Assembly: GCF_026262505.1 (NCBI RefSeq)
Contig: NC_067206.1
Coordinates: forward strand, 36,657,896-36,721,895
Reading direction: 5' to 3'
Source: Trichomonas vaginalis G3
Lineage: Eukaryota; Parabasalia; Trichomonadida; Trichomonadidae
Length of the DNA: 64,000 bases
Made by a program: the position numbers and the translations under genes. The notes below the pieces were generated by a model. The model made no database searches, was not told the origin of the DNA, and saw nothing but the letters and a program-made list of their open reading frames with translations. Each line of letters begins with the position of its first letter. Position 1 is the stretch's first letter. Positions 52,066 through 60,818 of the stretch are shown one piece after another.

Positions 52066-52914
52066 ATGCTTCCAATAGAAAAAGAAAATTCTAGAGTTGC
52101 TACAACTAAACCATTAGATGAACTTTTTACTAATGTCGGTCAAAAGTTTGAGACAGATACCGTAAAGCATGAAGGCTATCGTTTTGACTACCCATTAAGA
52201 TGGTTAAGAGACCCATCCGTCACAAAAGCTATTGGCTTTCGTAGAATGAAGTTCATTTCAGAAGCCATACATGGTTTCCCATTTACGGTCGGTTTTGAAG
52301 TTCGATACTATAACAAAGAAAAACGTATGTATGAGAAATTTGAACAGGGAAAACTTTTACAAGTTAGTTTGCTTATAAACTTAGAAACAACTCTTCAAGC
52401 TTTTCAAGAAAAAATAAACGATATCTATATTGAATATGCAAACCAGTATAACATTGACGAAGGAGAATACCATCTCGATATTATTTATGACAGGAAAAAT
52501 GCAACTGTTAAAATCAATAAAATAGAAGACCTTGGAGAAAACGTTTATATTTCTACAAAATATAACAACTTGGCATGGTATAGATTTATGAGGATGTTAA
52601 ATCAGCCTGCAGCATATCCAGTACACCCGGACTATTATGAAGTCGAAAACCCTAATGGAACATATGAAAATGTTTTCGACCCAGATGCTATTATTGTTCA
52701 TGCTTCATTTTCTGGCGCCCAAAACTCTTTCTTATGCTTGGCAAATGACTTTTACGAAAAACCTACAAAGTTATACGAACCACCAAGTGGAAGTATTTCA
52801 GACTTTCAAGTATGGTTTACTACAGATGGAAGAAAAAGAATAATTCCATTATACCATGCGTTTTACTTAGAACTTAGTTTCATATACAACTACTATCGAA
52901 CGATAAAAATATAA
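52066..52914 (+). CDS. Penton-like minor capsid protein, member 3 (intact)
   Basis: 282 residues, uninterrupted. Opens MLPIEKENSRVATTKPLDEL, has RFDYPLRWLRDPS and KAIGFRRMKF, and ends DFQVWFTT...RIIPLYHAFYLELSFIYNY. Beta-rich and free of membrane segments, in keeping with a single jelly-roll vertex protein of Polintons, though the name is inferred from gene content. Divergent from the tail-fibre-like gene with 18 bases between starts. A shared promoter for vertex protein and fibre would suit two parts of one vertex complex. Confidence 0.55.
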   Translation: MLPIEKENSRVATTKPLDELFTNVGQKFETDTVKHEGYRFDYPLRWLRDPSVTKAIGFRRMKFISEAIHGFPFTVGFEVRYYNKEKRMYEKFEQGKLLQVSLLINLETTLQAFQEKINDIYIEYANQYNIDEGEYHLDIIYDRKNATVKINKIEDLGENVYISTKYNNLAWYRFMRMLNQPAAYPVHPDYYEVENPNGTYENVFDPDAIIVHASFSGAQNSFLCLANDFYEKPTKLYEPPSGSISDFQVWFTTDGRKRIIPLYHAFYLELSFIYNYYRTIKI

Positions 52915-53160
52915 TTTTTTAATACGGTTGAGGTGTTGGATTGGTTGCCAACTAGACTGTGGTGCAGGTTCAGGCTGTTGTATAACAGGAGCTTGCTCTT
53001 CTGGTTCAGGGTCTTTAGGTATAATACCAACGAACTGACCTACTCTTTTACCAATATTTTTGACACCGTTCCATACTCCTCTTCCGACAGATTTTATTCC
53101 ATTCCATATACCTCTTCCAACATTTCGAAAGAAGTTTCCTATCTTACTGAAGAAACCCAT
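52867..53160 (-). CDS. Maverick amphipathic repeat protein 2
   Basis: 97 residues. The N-terminal 45 residues contain an 11-residue repeat (GRGIWNGIKSV, GRGVWNGVKNI) forming a strongly amphipathic, Trp/Gly/Lys-rich helix after MGFFSKIGNFF. Then come IIPKDPEPEE and a proline/glutamine tail. The shape is that of a membrane-active or minor capsid peptide. It overlaps the end of the penton-like gene by 48 bases on the opposite strand; the tail beyond the proline-rich part may be poorly constrained. Confidence 0.5.
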   Translation of the reverse strand: MGFFSKIGNFFRNVGRGIWNGIKSVGRGVWNGVKNIGKRVGQFVGIIPKDPEPEEQAPVIQQPEPAPQSSWQPIQHLNRIKKLYFYRSIVVVYETKF

Positions 53161-53178
53161 TTTACTATATGTAAAAAT

Positions 53179-53541
53179 CTAATGTCCGCCTAGTCTCTTA
53201 CGTTTCCTGTTGAGTTCCATAGCATTCTTTAACTGGAGCTCATACATTCTGTTTCTCCCCTGGTAGAAAACATATTCTGGGTCAACTCCTGTGTTCGCGT
53301 CATCTGCATAAAGTTGTTTATATCCCACTTCAGGGTTTGTATAAAACTCTTTCCATCTCATATTTGCATACCATGGTGGCAAACCTAACGCAGCGTCATT
53401 TGACATGGCAGTTTGCATTTGTACATCTGTTGGCACTTGACCATAGTTTGCCATTGCAGTTTGTATTCTAACTTCATTTGGAATATTCTCTGGGTTTGGT
53501 TGTCCAGGTTGCTGTGCATTCGCTAAGTTCTGTGCGTCCAT
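53179..53541 (-). CDS. Maverick protein with duplicated QTAM motif, unknown (120 aa)
   Basis: 120 residues. An internal repeat, PNEVRIQTAMANYGQV and PTDVQMQTAMSNDAAL, occupies residues 21-52; a tyrosine-rich middle and a basic RKRKRLGGH end follow. Not recognised. In line with its neighbours it may be a virion protein. GATATTTTTATCTAATATTA precedes the ATG. Confidence 0.5.
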   Translation of the reverse strand: MDAQNLANAQQPGQPNPENIPNEVRIQTAMANYGQVPTDVQMQTAMSNDAALGLPPWYANMRWKEFYTNPEVGYKQLYADDANTGVDPEYVFYQGRNRMYELQLKNAMELNRKRKRLGGH

Positions 53542-53695
53542 TTAATATTAGATAAAAATATCTCTTACGAATACATATGCTGAACATTTGCAGGCATTGG
53601 TTCATCTTCATATTCTCTGTACTTTTTGCCACGTCAAATAAATAAATGACACAATGGAAAAAACCTAAAACAAGTAGTCCTATTTCAAACCACAT
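53474..53695 (-). CDS. Maverick small hydrophobic protein candidate
   Basis: 73 codons, opening with one membrane-like segment (WFEIGLLVLGFFHCVIYLF). The last ~22 codons overlap the start of the next gene in another frame and look like read-through of that gene's upstream sequence, so only the first 30-50 residues are likely meaningful. Low support. Confidence 0.3.
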   Translation of the reverse strand: MWFEIGLLVLGFFHCVIYLFDVAKSTENMKMNQCLQMFSICIRKRYFYLILNGRTELSECTATWTTKPREYSK

Positions 53696-54496
53696 TTACT
53701 TACTAATAAAATTTCTTTATTGTGACACTTTCTCCGGTTTATAGGACCTCTCTCATATTCTATCTTGTCATATATAAACTCATAGTCATGTATGTCCTCT
53801 AACCATCTCATAACGGTTTCCAAACCACTTTTATCGGATGTAAAGTAAAAGCATAGATGGTTATGTATAACGTCTAAAGTTTCTAAAGAGTCTCTCAAAG
53901 TCCAGTCTACTTGGTATTGAAAATCCCATGTGTTATAGAACGGCGGGTCCACTATAAAGAAAACATTTTCCTTGTCTTTATATTTTTCATACAACTCTGT
54001 CCAATGACATCTCACAAACTCTATACCCTCAATATATTTTTCTATGTTCTCTTTGAAAACATTTGTATAGTTAAGATATAAAACTTTTGACATAAGTGTT
54101 TCAATGTCATGAACTCTTATAGAACCACTATATAATAGTCTAGCAGATATACTATCCCAGTCTATATATTCTGCTTTTTCAAAACCTCTCTCACAATATT
54201 TTTCTTTCTAATGGTATACGTTCCATCTTACCTATAGGTATCTTTTCTTTTAACTCTTTCAATATATTGTTTGTGTCTGGAATATGTTTGAGACGGTCCA
54301 TATAGTTGTCGAAGTCATTGCATATAATCTTTGAGTCTGGGAATATTGTATGACATAAATGGGATATATAGAAACTTCCACCGAACAAATCTACAAATGT
54401 TAGACCATTCGGTAGTTTCTTAAGTTCTCTCAATATAATATCTTTACATCTACTCTTATTTCCAATGAACGGTAACGGCGGTTTTGTAAAATTCAT
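53680..54496 (-). pseudogene. Dam-type (D12 class) adenine-N6 DNA methyltransferase, broken
   Basis: From the start (54496): PPLPFIGNKSRCKDII (the F-x-G-x-K motif X), TFVDLFGGS (SAM-binding motif I), and an IICNDFDNY strand. Later comes NVFFIVDPPFYNT, the DPP(Y/F) catalytic motif IV. This order is that of D12-class enzymes such as Dam, which methylate adenine in DNA. Parabasalids are known to carry N6-methyladenine and bacterial-type adenine methyltransferases. Lies at the right end of the element. Broken as read (about one interruption). Confidence 0.8.
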
Positions 54497-54626
54497 TTAT
54501 ATATAATAATAATAAAAATGTTTTTACCCGAAAAGTGACAGAAAAGTGACAAAACATGAAAACATATATAATTTGTGAAAAGTGACACATTATATAATGT
54601 TTTCGACCCAGAAGACTAACAATTTT

Positions 54627-54757
54627 CCGAATAAAAACTTCATTTATACTAAACATCTTCGGGCTAGAGGGCGCAACGCGCCTGGAAGCCCTCCGAATAA
54701 AAACTTCATTTATACTAAACATCTTCAGGGCTAGAGGGCGCAACGCGCCTGGAAGCC
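54627..54757. repeat. 66-bp tandem duplication overlapping the right terminal repeat
   Basis: CCGAATAAAAACTTCATTTA and on is present twice (from 54627 and from 54693), each copy followed by the inner part of the terminal repeat (GGGCTAGAGGGCGCAACGCG). The outermost bases of the terminus are present only once, at the true end. Confidence 0.85.
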
Positions 54758-54772
54758 CCACTACCTTTTTTT
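54728..54772 (-). repeat. Maverick right terminal inverted repeat
   Basis: Exact reverse complement of 27325-27369, ending in CCCCACTACC plus a T-run. The absence of any mismatch between the two ends argues for a young insertion or conversion between the ends. Confidence 0.9.
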
Positions 54773-54879
54773 AATTCACAGTTTCATTTTTCTAGTTTAT
54801 TTAATTCACAATACAAAGCAAAATTTTAATTGACAGTTTTTCAAAAATTGAATACTTATTTAATTTTTTGAGATGATAG

Positions 54880-56461
54880 AAAGGTACATTCACTAGGCGA
54901 TAACAGTAAAATGGGATGAAAATAGGATAAATAGCATCCCTATATAGTGCCTAACAATATTTATACGGGCCAAAAAAATTTGGCTAGAGATTTGGCGAGT
55001 TATAAAACTTAGAAAATTGAGAGGGATTTTTATTTTTGAATTTTTTTGGAAAGTTAAAATTGCGATTAAAAATCGATTTCCAGGAGAACTAAGCATCTCA
55101 TCATATATTTAAATCGATAAAAATATTAAATAATAGTTGAATAGTATAACAACGTGAAATTATGGCTGAATCTACAGAAAAAATGAACATATTTGACATT
55201 TTTGAAAATTCATACGTTAGATGGTGACAGACTCATAAACTATACTTTAGCTAAGATTGATATATGGTTTCAACAACACATGGTTAAAATCGTAAAAATA
55301 TTTTAGATTTCAAAAAGATATATATGGTAATATAATGGAACAAAGTCAACAAATAGCATGTTAAATATGTTATAATTAACTTTTTATTAGATCCAATAGT
55401 AGATATCGAATGGTTTCCAGCTTTATGGTTAATTATTTTCTTTTCGAGCTTCTCTTTAACTGTTGTATTAAGGTTGTAAATTTTTGATGCTAGAACTATG
55501 GAATCTTCTTTGCTGCTGCATTTTTCTTGAGAGTTCTTGCAATTTCGAATAGATCTGCGCATTGTATGAAATGGAGGCTTTAAAATATCTTGAAAACAGA
55601 ATAGGACTGCTTTTCCAAAGGAATGCTTACTTGTAAATCAGAGAGTTTCAAAATTGACAGCAAGATTATCATCATAACTTTCGATTTTGCTGCGAAAAAG
55701 GAAGACAAGTAATTAACAAATCATTTACTGTTGTTCATCAAAAGAAGAAAACTTTGATAACAACTAATGATGATAAAATCAAGCTAGCTATTTAATATTT
55801 TAAATTGATAAGACATTCAAAATATTTGAATGGTTTAAAATATTTTCTTTTAATTTCTATAAGATATTATCATGATTATATAATAAAATTTAAATTTTTA
55901 TTCAAAAAGGCAATATTTCAAACTTTTAATTTCAAAAATCTTAATTCTGCAATAAGTGTATTTAATTGTAGCAAATTTAATGATCCTTCGTCATGCTTAG
56001 CAATTTGGAACTCATAAATTAATGATTTCTTCAAGTAAAATTCTGCATTATTTCAAAAGTCAATAATTCTCTAGTAACTTTTCTTCAAACCCTAACCATT
56101 ATATTATATGTATAATGGAGAATAATTGCAAAGAAAGATAGCCGAATTTACTGGGTAGTTCTTGTGATGCGAAATAATTGCAAATTAACACCTAGTTTTA
56201 ACAGCATCAATCTCTTTTTGCTCTCATTTAAATGCATTCGCACACTTTAATTTGAAATATAAGAGTTTTGGAAATTATCAAATTTATCTGCTCAAATACT
56301 ATAGATCTTCATAAGTGTTAATAGAATCATTAGCCTTACATATAGTGTTTAATATAATGATGCACATTATACTGGGATTCATTCCTTATTCATCTAGTTA
56401 TTATAAGATTTACAACCCCATGAAAATTTAAAATTTTGTCAAAAATAGTGAATGTACCTTT
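54880..56461. mobile_element. 1.6-kb DNA transposon with 8-bp target duplication, non-autonomous or decayed
   Basis: 16-bp perfect terminal inverted repeats AAAGGTACATTCACTA / TAGTGAATGTACCTTT, flanked by exact GATGATAG at 54872-54879 and 56462-56469. The 8-bp duplication suggests a hAT-type element, distinct in its ends from the TAGGGTTG family. The longest inner frame (92 codons, 55284-55562, minus) is not recognisable as transposase. It lies about 100 bp beyond the Maverick's right end. Confidence 0.8.
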
Positions 56462-56572
56462 GATGATAGTTCTAAAAAATATCACATTCTCTTTATGTTC
56501 ATTTGAATATTCCAATTTTCTTAACCACTTCAATTTTTTAAAAACGTGACAGATTCTTCAATTTTTGGCAAC

Positions 56573-58765
56573 ATGTCCGATTTTCATCATAAATTTGAAG
56601 AATTTCAAGAGAAATATACAGAAGAACGCGGAACAATTGTTGCTATTAATTCCGTCAATTTGAAATCTCAAACTGACCTCAGAGATCAATACACAAAATT
56701 AATTTTAGCACAATATCTTCTTAACAGGATTAACCTATTATCTATTCTTAAAGTAGAACAGCCGATGGAAGATATGGTTTTTCTTTTGAAAGATCTTGTC
56801 CCTATCTCAATAGGAAATACACTGAAACTTTTTTCAAAAACTGTTCACAAAGATCGGTTTTCTTACTTAATTCACATGCTGATTAATAATCCCGAAGTGT
56901 TTGCACAAATTATTTACTTTTTCCAAGTTTTAGACATCATTTCTCCAAATGACAAAACATTTTTCCTATTTTCAACATTTCCCGCCATTTACTCTTCATT
57001 CTCAACTCTCAAGTTGCAAGATCTTGCAATTTCGCTGATCAACAATTTATTTTTGATTCATCGCACTCTTCATGGCCGCAATTTCTCCATGAAGTTCAAA
57101 TTTTTGTCAGACATATGCTTCAGCTACTTCCTTTCAACAAATCCTGGCCAATTTTTCGGAGTTTTATTAAAACCAATAATTCGCGAATTTAAAGAAATTA
57201 TTGCTAAAGATCAGTATGAATACACTCTTATTGATGAAAGGCTCTCGAGAAGACCATATTGGACAAATTGTCTAATCTTTGCAATAAAATTGATTTCTCG
57301 TATGGTACAATGTATCAGTCTCTTACCAGACCCCGCAATTACGTTCTTACAAAAGCTTTCTGGCGATACATTCTCAAACATTTTCATTTTTGAGAGTACA
57401 TTTTGCAATTTTCTTGAAAATCCCATTTTTTGTACCGAAGCATCGATCCTTCATGACGTCTGCCAGATAATACGTTGCTCGTACCCTCAGAATCTCTTCC
57501 CATCTCCCATTTTCAAGGATATTACTGATTCTTCCTTATTAGAACAGGTAAATCTTGATATTTTCTTCAACGCCGTGAAGCAATTTGAAGTTTCTAAGAT
57601 AAACGACAGCCTTTCCAATTCAATTGACCAATGCGACCCTTACTTTGTCGTTTCTCCAAGAGATTTACATGTAATGTATGCAATGACGAAAACTTTCCTT
57701 GTCCACGTAGAAAACAAAGATGATGTGAAGTCATTGAATGACCATTTCTTGACTCTTTCCGATGTTACCACTCCAAATGACCATAATAGCGTATTATTGA
57801 TCAAAATTTGGTCATCAGGCGATGAAAGGAACGAATTGAAGCTCAGACCAACAAAAAACTTCGATGATATCATTGATGGCCTCGCTTTTCTTAACGCAAA
57901 AGAAATTAATTTTAATTCCGGCAAAGATTTGGCAGAACAAGCATTACTTTACTCCCAGAAGTGCTTAAGTTTAAGTCAGATATCAAGATTTACTACTTAC
58001 GTCAAGTTTTTGGGTGAAAATGAGTTGAATAATGCTTATGAGTCTGTAAGATCAAATGTTTCGGATCTCAGTGCACTGAGTGACTCACTGTTCTCTGCTA
58101 TATACTTTGTTTCCACGGAAAGAAAGAAAATCGAGGAAGAAACAAAGAAATTTACAAAAAATTTCGTTTTGATGAAATTCCTACCGTTAATTGAGTCTCT
58201 ACATTATGTAGATTTCAATTTCTCGGTCCAAGATGTCTTTGAAGCCAAAGAAATTATTCCAAGAATTTTCAAAGCGATAGAACAACATATAACGCCGATG
58301 AACTTCTCCCCGCATATCAAAATGAATATTTCCAGGTCTCTTTTCGGCTCTTACTTCAATTCTATTGATAGATTACTGAATTTCCAAGAAAAAGCTGTCA
58401 AAAACGTTGATGCAACCTTCCAGAAGTTCATTACAGAGAATGGAAAGCTCTGTGATGAGTTATCTGTCACTCACAAGGCTCTTTTTGATAGAAGTGTCAA
58501 AATTTTCAATGCAATCAAGAATACAAATGATCCCACAATAAACATGGACATTGTTCTTGATGGAATGCATCTTGTAAAGAACCTTCAACCAAAGATTGTC
58601 GCTTTGGCCCTTGCAAAAACAAATAATCCAAATATCATTGGATTTCATAATTTCATGAGAAGCTACATGCTAGAAAACAAGATGATTATGGATGTTATGT
58701 TTGATAGTCAAGAAGCAAAGCATATACAGCTCTTCCACAACAGCGCTTTATCAATAAGACAATAA
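56573..58765 (+). CDS. Large helical hypothetical protein (730 aa)
   Basis: 730 residues from the first ATG at 56573; the frame is open 27 bases further up, but only to a GTG. The protein is helical throughout with no signal peptide or membrane span. Segments such as FLSTNPGQFFGVLLKPIIREF and STFCNFLENPIF weakly recall the helical core of RasGAP-like domains, but I see no arginine finger, so this is only a possibility. A charged coiled-coil patch (STERKKIEEETKKFTK) lies near residue 520. A TCAATTTTTT initiator-like stretch precedes the ATG. Balanced composition and length make it a confident gene of unknown function. Confidence 0.7.
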   Translation: MSDFHHKFEEFQEKYTEERGTIVAINSVNLKSQTDLRDQYTKLILAQYLLNRINLLSILKVEQPMEDMVFLLKDLVPISIGNTLKLFSKTVHKDRFSYLIHMLINNPEVFAQIIYFFQVLDIISPNDKTFFLFSTFPAIYSSFSTLKLQDLAISLINNLFLIHRTLHGRNFSMKFKFLSDICFSYFLSTNPGQFFGVLLKPIIREFKEIIAKDQYEYTLIDERLSRRPYWTNCLIFAIKLISRMVQCISLLPDPAITFLQKLSGDTFSNIFIFESTFCNFLENPIFCTEASILHDVCQIIRCSYPQNLFPSPIFKDITDSSLLEQVNLDIFFNAVKQFEVSKINDSLSNSIDQCDPYFVVSPRDLHVMYAMTKTFLVHVENKDDVKSLNDHFLTLSDVTTPNDHNSVLLIKIWSSGDERNELKLRPTKNFDDIIDGLAFLNAKEINFNSGKDLAEQALLYSQKCLSLSQISRFTTYVKFLGENELNNAYESVRSNVSDLSALSDSLFSAIYFVSTERKKIEEETKKFTKNFVLMKFLPLIESLHYVDFNFSVQDVFEAKEIIPRIFKAIEQHITPMNFSPHIKMNISRSLFGSYFNSIDRLLNFQEKAVKNVDATFQKFITENGKLCDELSVTHKALFDRSVKIFNAIKNTNDPTINMDIVLDGMHLVKNLQPKIVALALAKTNNPNIIGFHNFMRSYMLENKMIMDVMFDSQEAKHIQLFHNSALSIRQ

Positions 58766-58930
58766 TTTGAATCTATTTTCTTTGTTTTGTGTTTATTTAC
58801 TGCACCTTTGAAATAAATATGATGTTTTACGTTAAATAATTTTATACATCTTTCTATAAGCCCAAAAATACCCAGATTTCCCATAGTTTTTCCTCACTCC
58901 ACCTATAATTTGTGGGAAAACGATTATTAA
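58766..58930. other. Short spacer
   Basis: 165 bases downstream of the hypothetical gene, ending in the TTAA target of the next element. Nothing else is seen. Confidence 0.5.
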
Positions 58931-59666
58931 AGGTGCCGGAAAGTGAGGTGACGCGATTTCGAGTATTGCTTAATGATATTTTTATTGAAACATATATTAG
59001 TAGGGTATATACTAAGGTTTTTATTTCTATGATATTGATGTCTTGGATACTTCCAGTATGAAGAAAACTGTTTCGCAATTTTCGAACTTGCGGACCTATC
59101 TAGTCCATGGTTTTTCCATGGCAGGGGCTGATACTCCAAGAATGATATCTAGGTACAAGATACTAAATATTTTACAGAAAACATTTGGCACTTGTTAAAA
59201 AGTGTCGAGATGCAATTAGTGGGTAACTTCAAAACTAAGACCGATTGCACTACCATCTCACTGGATTAAACTCAATGGTAGTAGTTTTCAGTCGAAATAG
59301 TCTCATTCAAAGTTTAATTAGATTTGTATCTAGTCCTCCAATATTGTGTTTATGCTAGTGAGATATATTAAACACAAAATTTCAATAGCTATACTAAAAG
59401 TTTTACAGAACAAATTTTATTTTCAATTCTCAGATATTGAGATAAATGCACTTTTTCCCATCCAGATTTTAAAAATTTTGTATGATTTTTGTATTTTTTC
59501 GATAACCTTATAATCATAAACATCGATTTTACTTAGTTTAAATATGATACTATGATACAACATCACTTAAGGTTTATACCCATATAAATAAATCAAAATA
59601 AAAATATTTTTTTGGGTTTGAAAAGTGATGTTTTTATAATAGCTTTCACTTCACTTTCCGACACCC
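58931..59666. mobile_element. TTAA-flanked 0.74-kb non-autonomous DNA element
   Basis: Terminal inverted repeats (A/G)GGTG(C/T)CGGAAAGTGA(G/A)GTGA (18 of 21 positions matching) with TTAA at both junctions (58927-58930 and 59667-59670). A TTAA duplication is typical of piggyBac and Kolobok superfamilies; the ends alone do not decide between them. No transposase. Confidence 0.7.
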
Positions 59667-59705
59667 TTAAAAAATTTATATAACCTAGCACCGAGGGCCT
59701 TTCTT

Positions 59706-60818
59706 TAGGGTTGTTAGATTCCCGACGATAGGTGTCTTGGAAGATTTGCCTGGTGTCATCATAGTGTCTTTATATCAAAAATTTTATTTTGGAGTTAGTT
59801 TTATTGATTTTTCAATAAAAAACATTTCTAAAACAAGAAAATAAAACGATAAAATATTTATATTTTATATAAGGATCTTATATATTTAAAATAAATATCA
59901 TTTTATTTTTTTCATTGGTGTCTGTCAAACCATAATACACTATTCAAAAATTCAATGTGTCTTGCGGTTTCAAAAGACACCTTCAAATTGAACGATAGCA
60001 CAGACACTATTGAATTTTACACATTTTATTTAGTTTTTACCCTTTTTATTTTTAAGAATTAATGACTGAAACAGCCGTTTTGCTATGACCTCAATCACTT
60101 TTATTTATTATTTTAAATATTATTTAATTTTATTATTTGAATAGGCCAACTTATATTTGAGAAGCTCAATTTGAGACCACTTAATACATTGAAATATCAT
60201 AAATATTGAAATATTAAAAAGTGTATTTCAAAATATTGAAATTATAAAAATTTATAATACTGAAATTGAGACAAATTAATAAATTCAATGTGTTTTTTGA
60301 AATAACTCTCAAATATTATTTTTTTGTTTATTTAATGATGAATAAATATGATTGCTTTAGTCAATCATAAAAACTAATTTAAGTTTAAAATAATGAAAGG
60401 ATAATTTGATCGTTTTTTAAAATACAATTATTTTTGATGATTTGCAAGAATCTTTGAAAAGAATATAATATAGGTTCTATTTTTGTAAAATTTATCCAAA
60501 TCATGTATTACATAAATTACGATTAAAACGATGAAAGAACCAAAAAGTGTGTTTTATGTTTTGTTGTTGCGTGTTGGATGCGGGATCCTGTTATTTCCGA
60601 AATCGACAAAAAATTTGGAAATTTAATTTCCGAAATCGAAATTATATTAATGTTTTTAATATTCTTATATCAAAAGGATTAAAGTTCATTAAGAGAAAAA
60701 CAATTCTTCTTCTTCAATCTATTGGCGCATTTATTTCTACACGCCAATAAGGAAGGGAAAATTATAAGACACCATGGTGTCTTCAAAACGCTAATTTTTG
60801 ATATTTTTAACAACCCTA
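59706..60818. mobile_element. 1.1-kb non-autonomous DNA transposon, copy 3 (8-bp target duplication)
   Basis: Same family and orientation as at 4960 and 25397. Flanked by exact CCTTTCTT at 59698-59705 and 60819-60826. Inserted 36 bases right of the TTAA element and beside a 30-bp palindrome (60825-60854). Confidence 0.9.

Larger units (their letters stand above)
27325..54772. mobile_element. Maverick/Polinton element, near full length, broken
   Basis: 27.4 kb bounded by identical 45-bp terminal inverted repeats, with flanking hexamers TATTCA and AATTCA as an imperfect candidate target duplication (Polintons usually make 6 bp). Hallmark parts present are a protein-primed DNA polymerase B, a DDE integrase, a packaging ATPase, a double-jelly-roll-type major-capsid candidate and penton-like genes. 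Extra cargo includes KilA-N genes, an adenine methyltransferase and a tail-fibre-like gene. An adenovirus-type cysteine protease was not recognised. About a dozen frames are interrupted and 100 bases are unsequenced, so it is broken as read. Identical ends suggest a young insertion, and some interruptions may be draft-sequence errors. Polymerase and penton genes occur more than once, so a composite origin is possible. Confidence 0.93.

Noticed and set aside
54456-54761. 101-codon frame at the Maverick right end
   Set aside because: It consists of the translated tandem duplication and terminal repeat plus antisense of non-coding sequence.
27325-54772. Adenovirus-type cysteine protease gene expected in Polintons
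   Set aside because: I found no convincing His...Asp/Glu...Cys arrangement in any frame; it may lie in the degenerate region or gap, or be absent.
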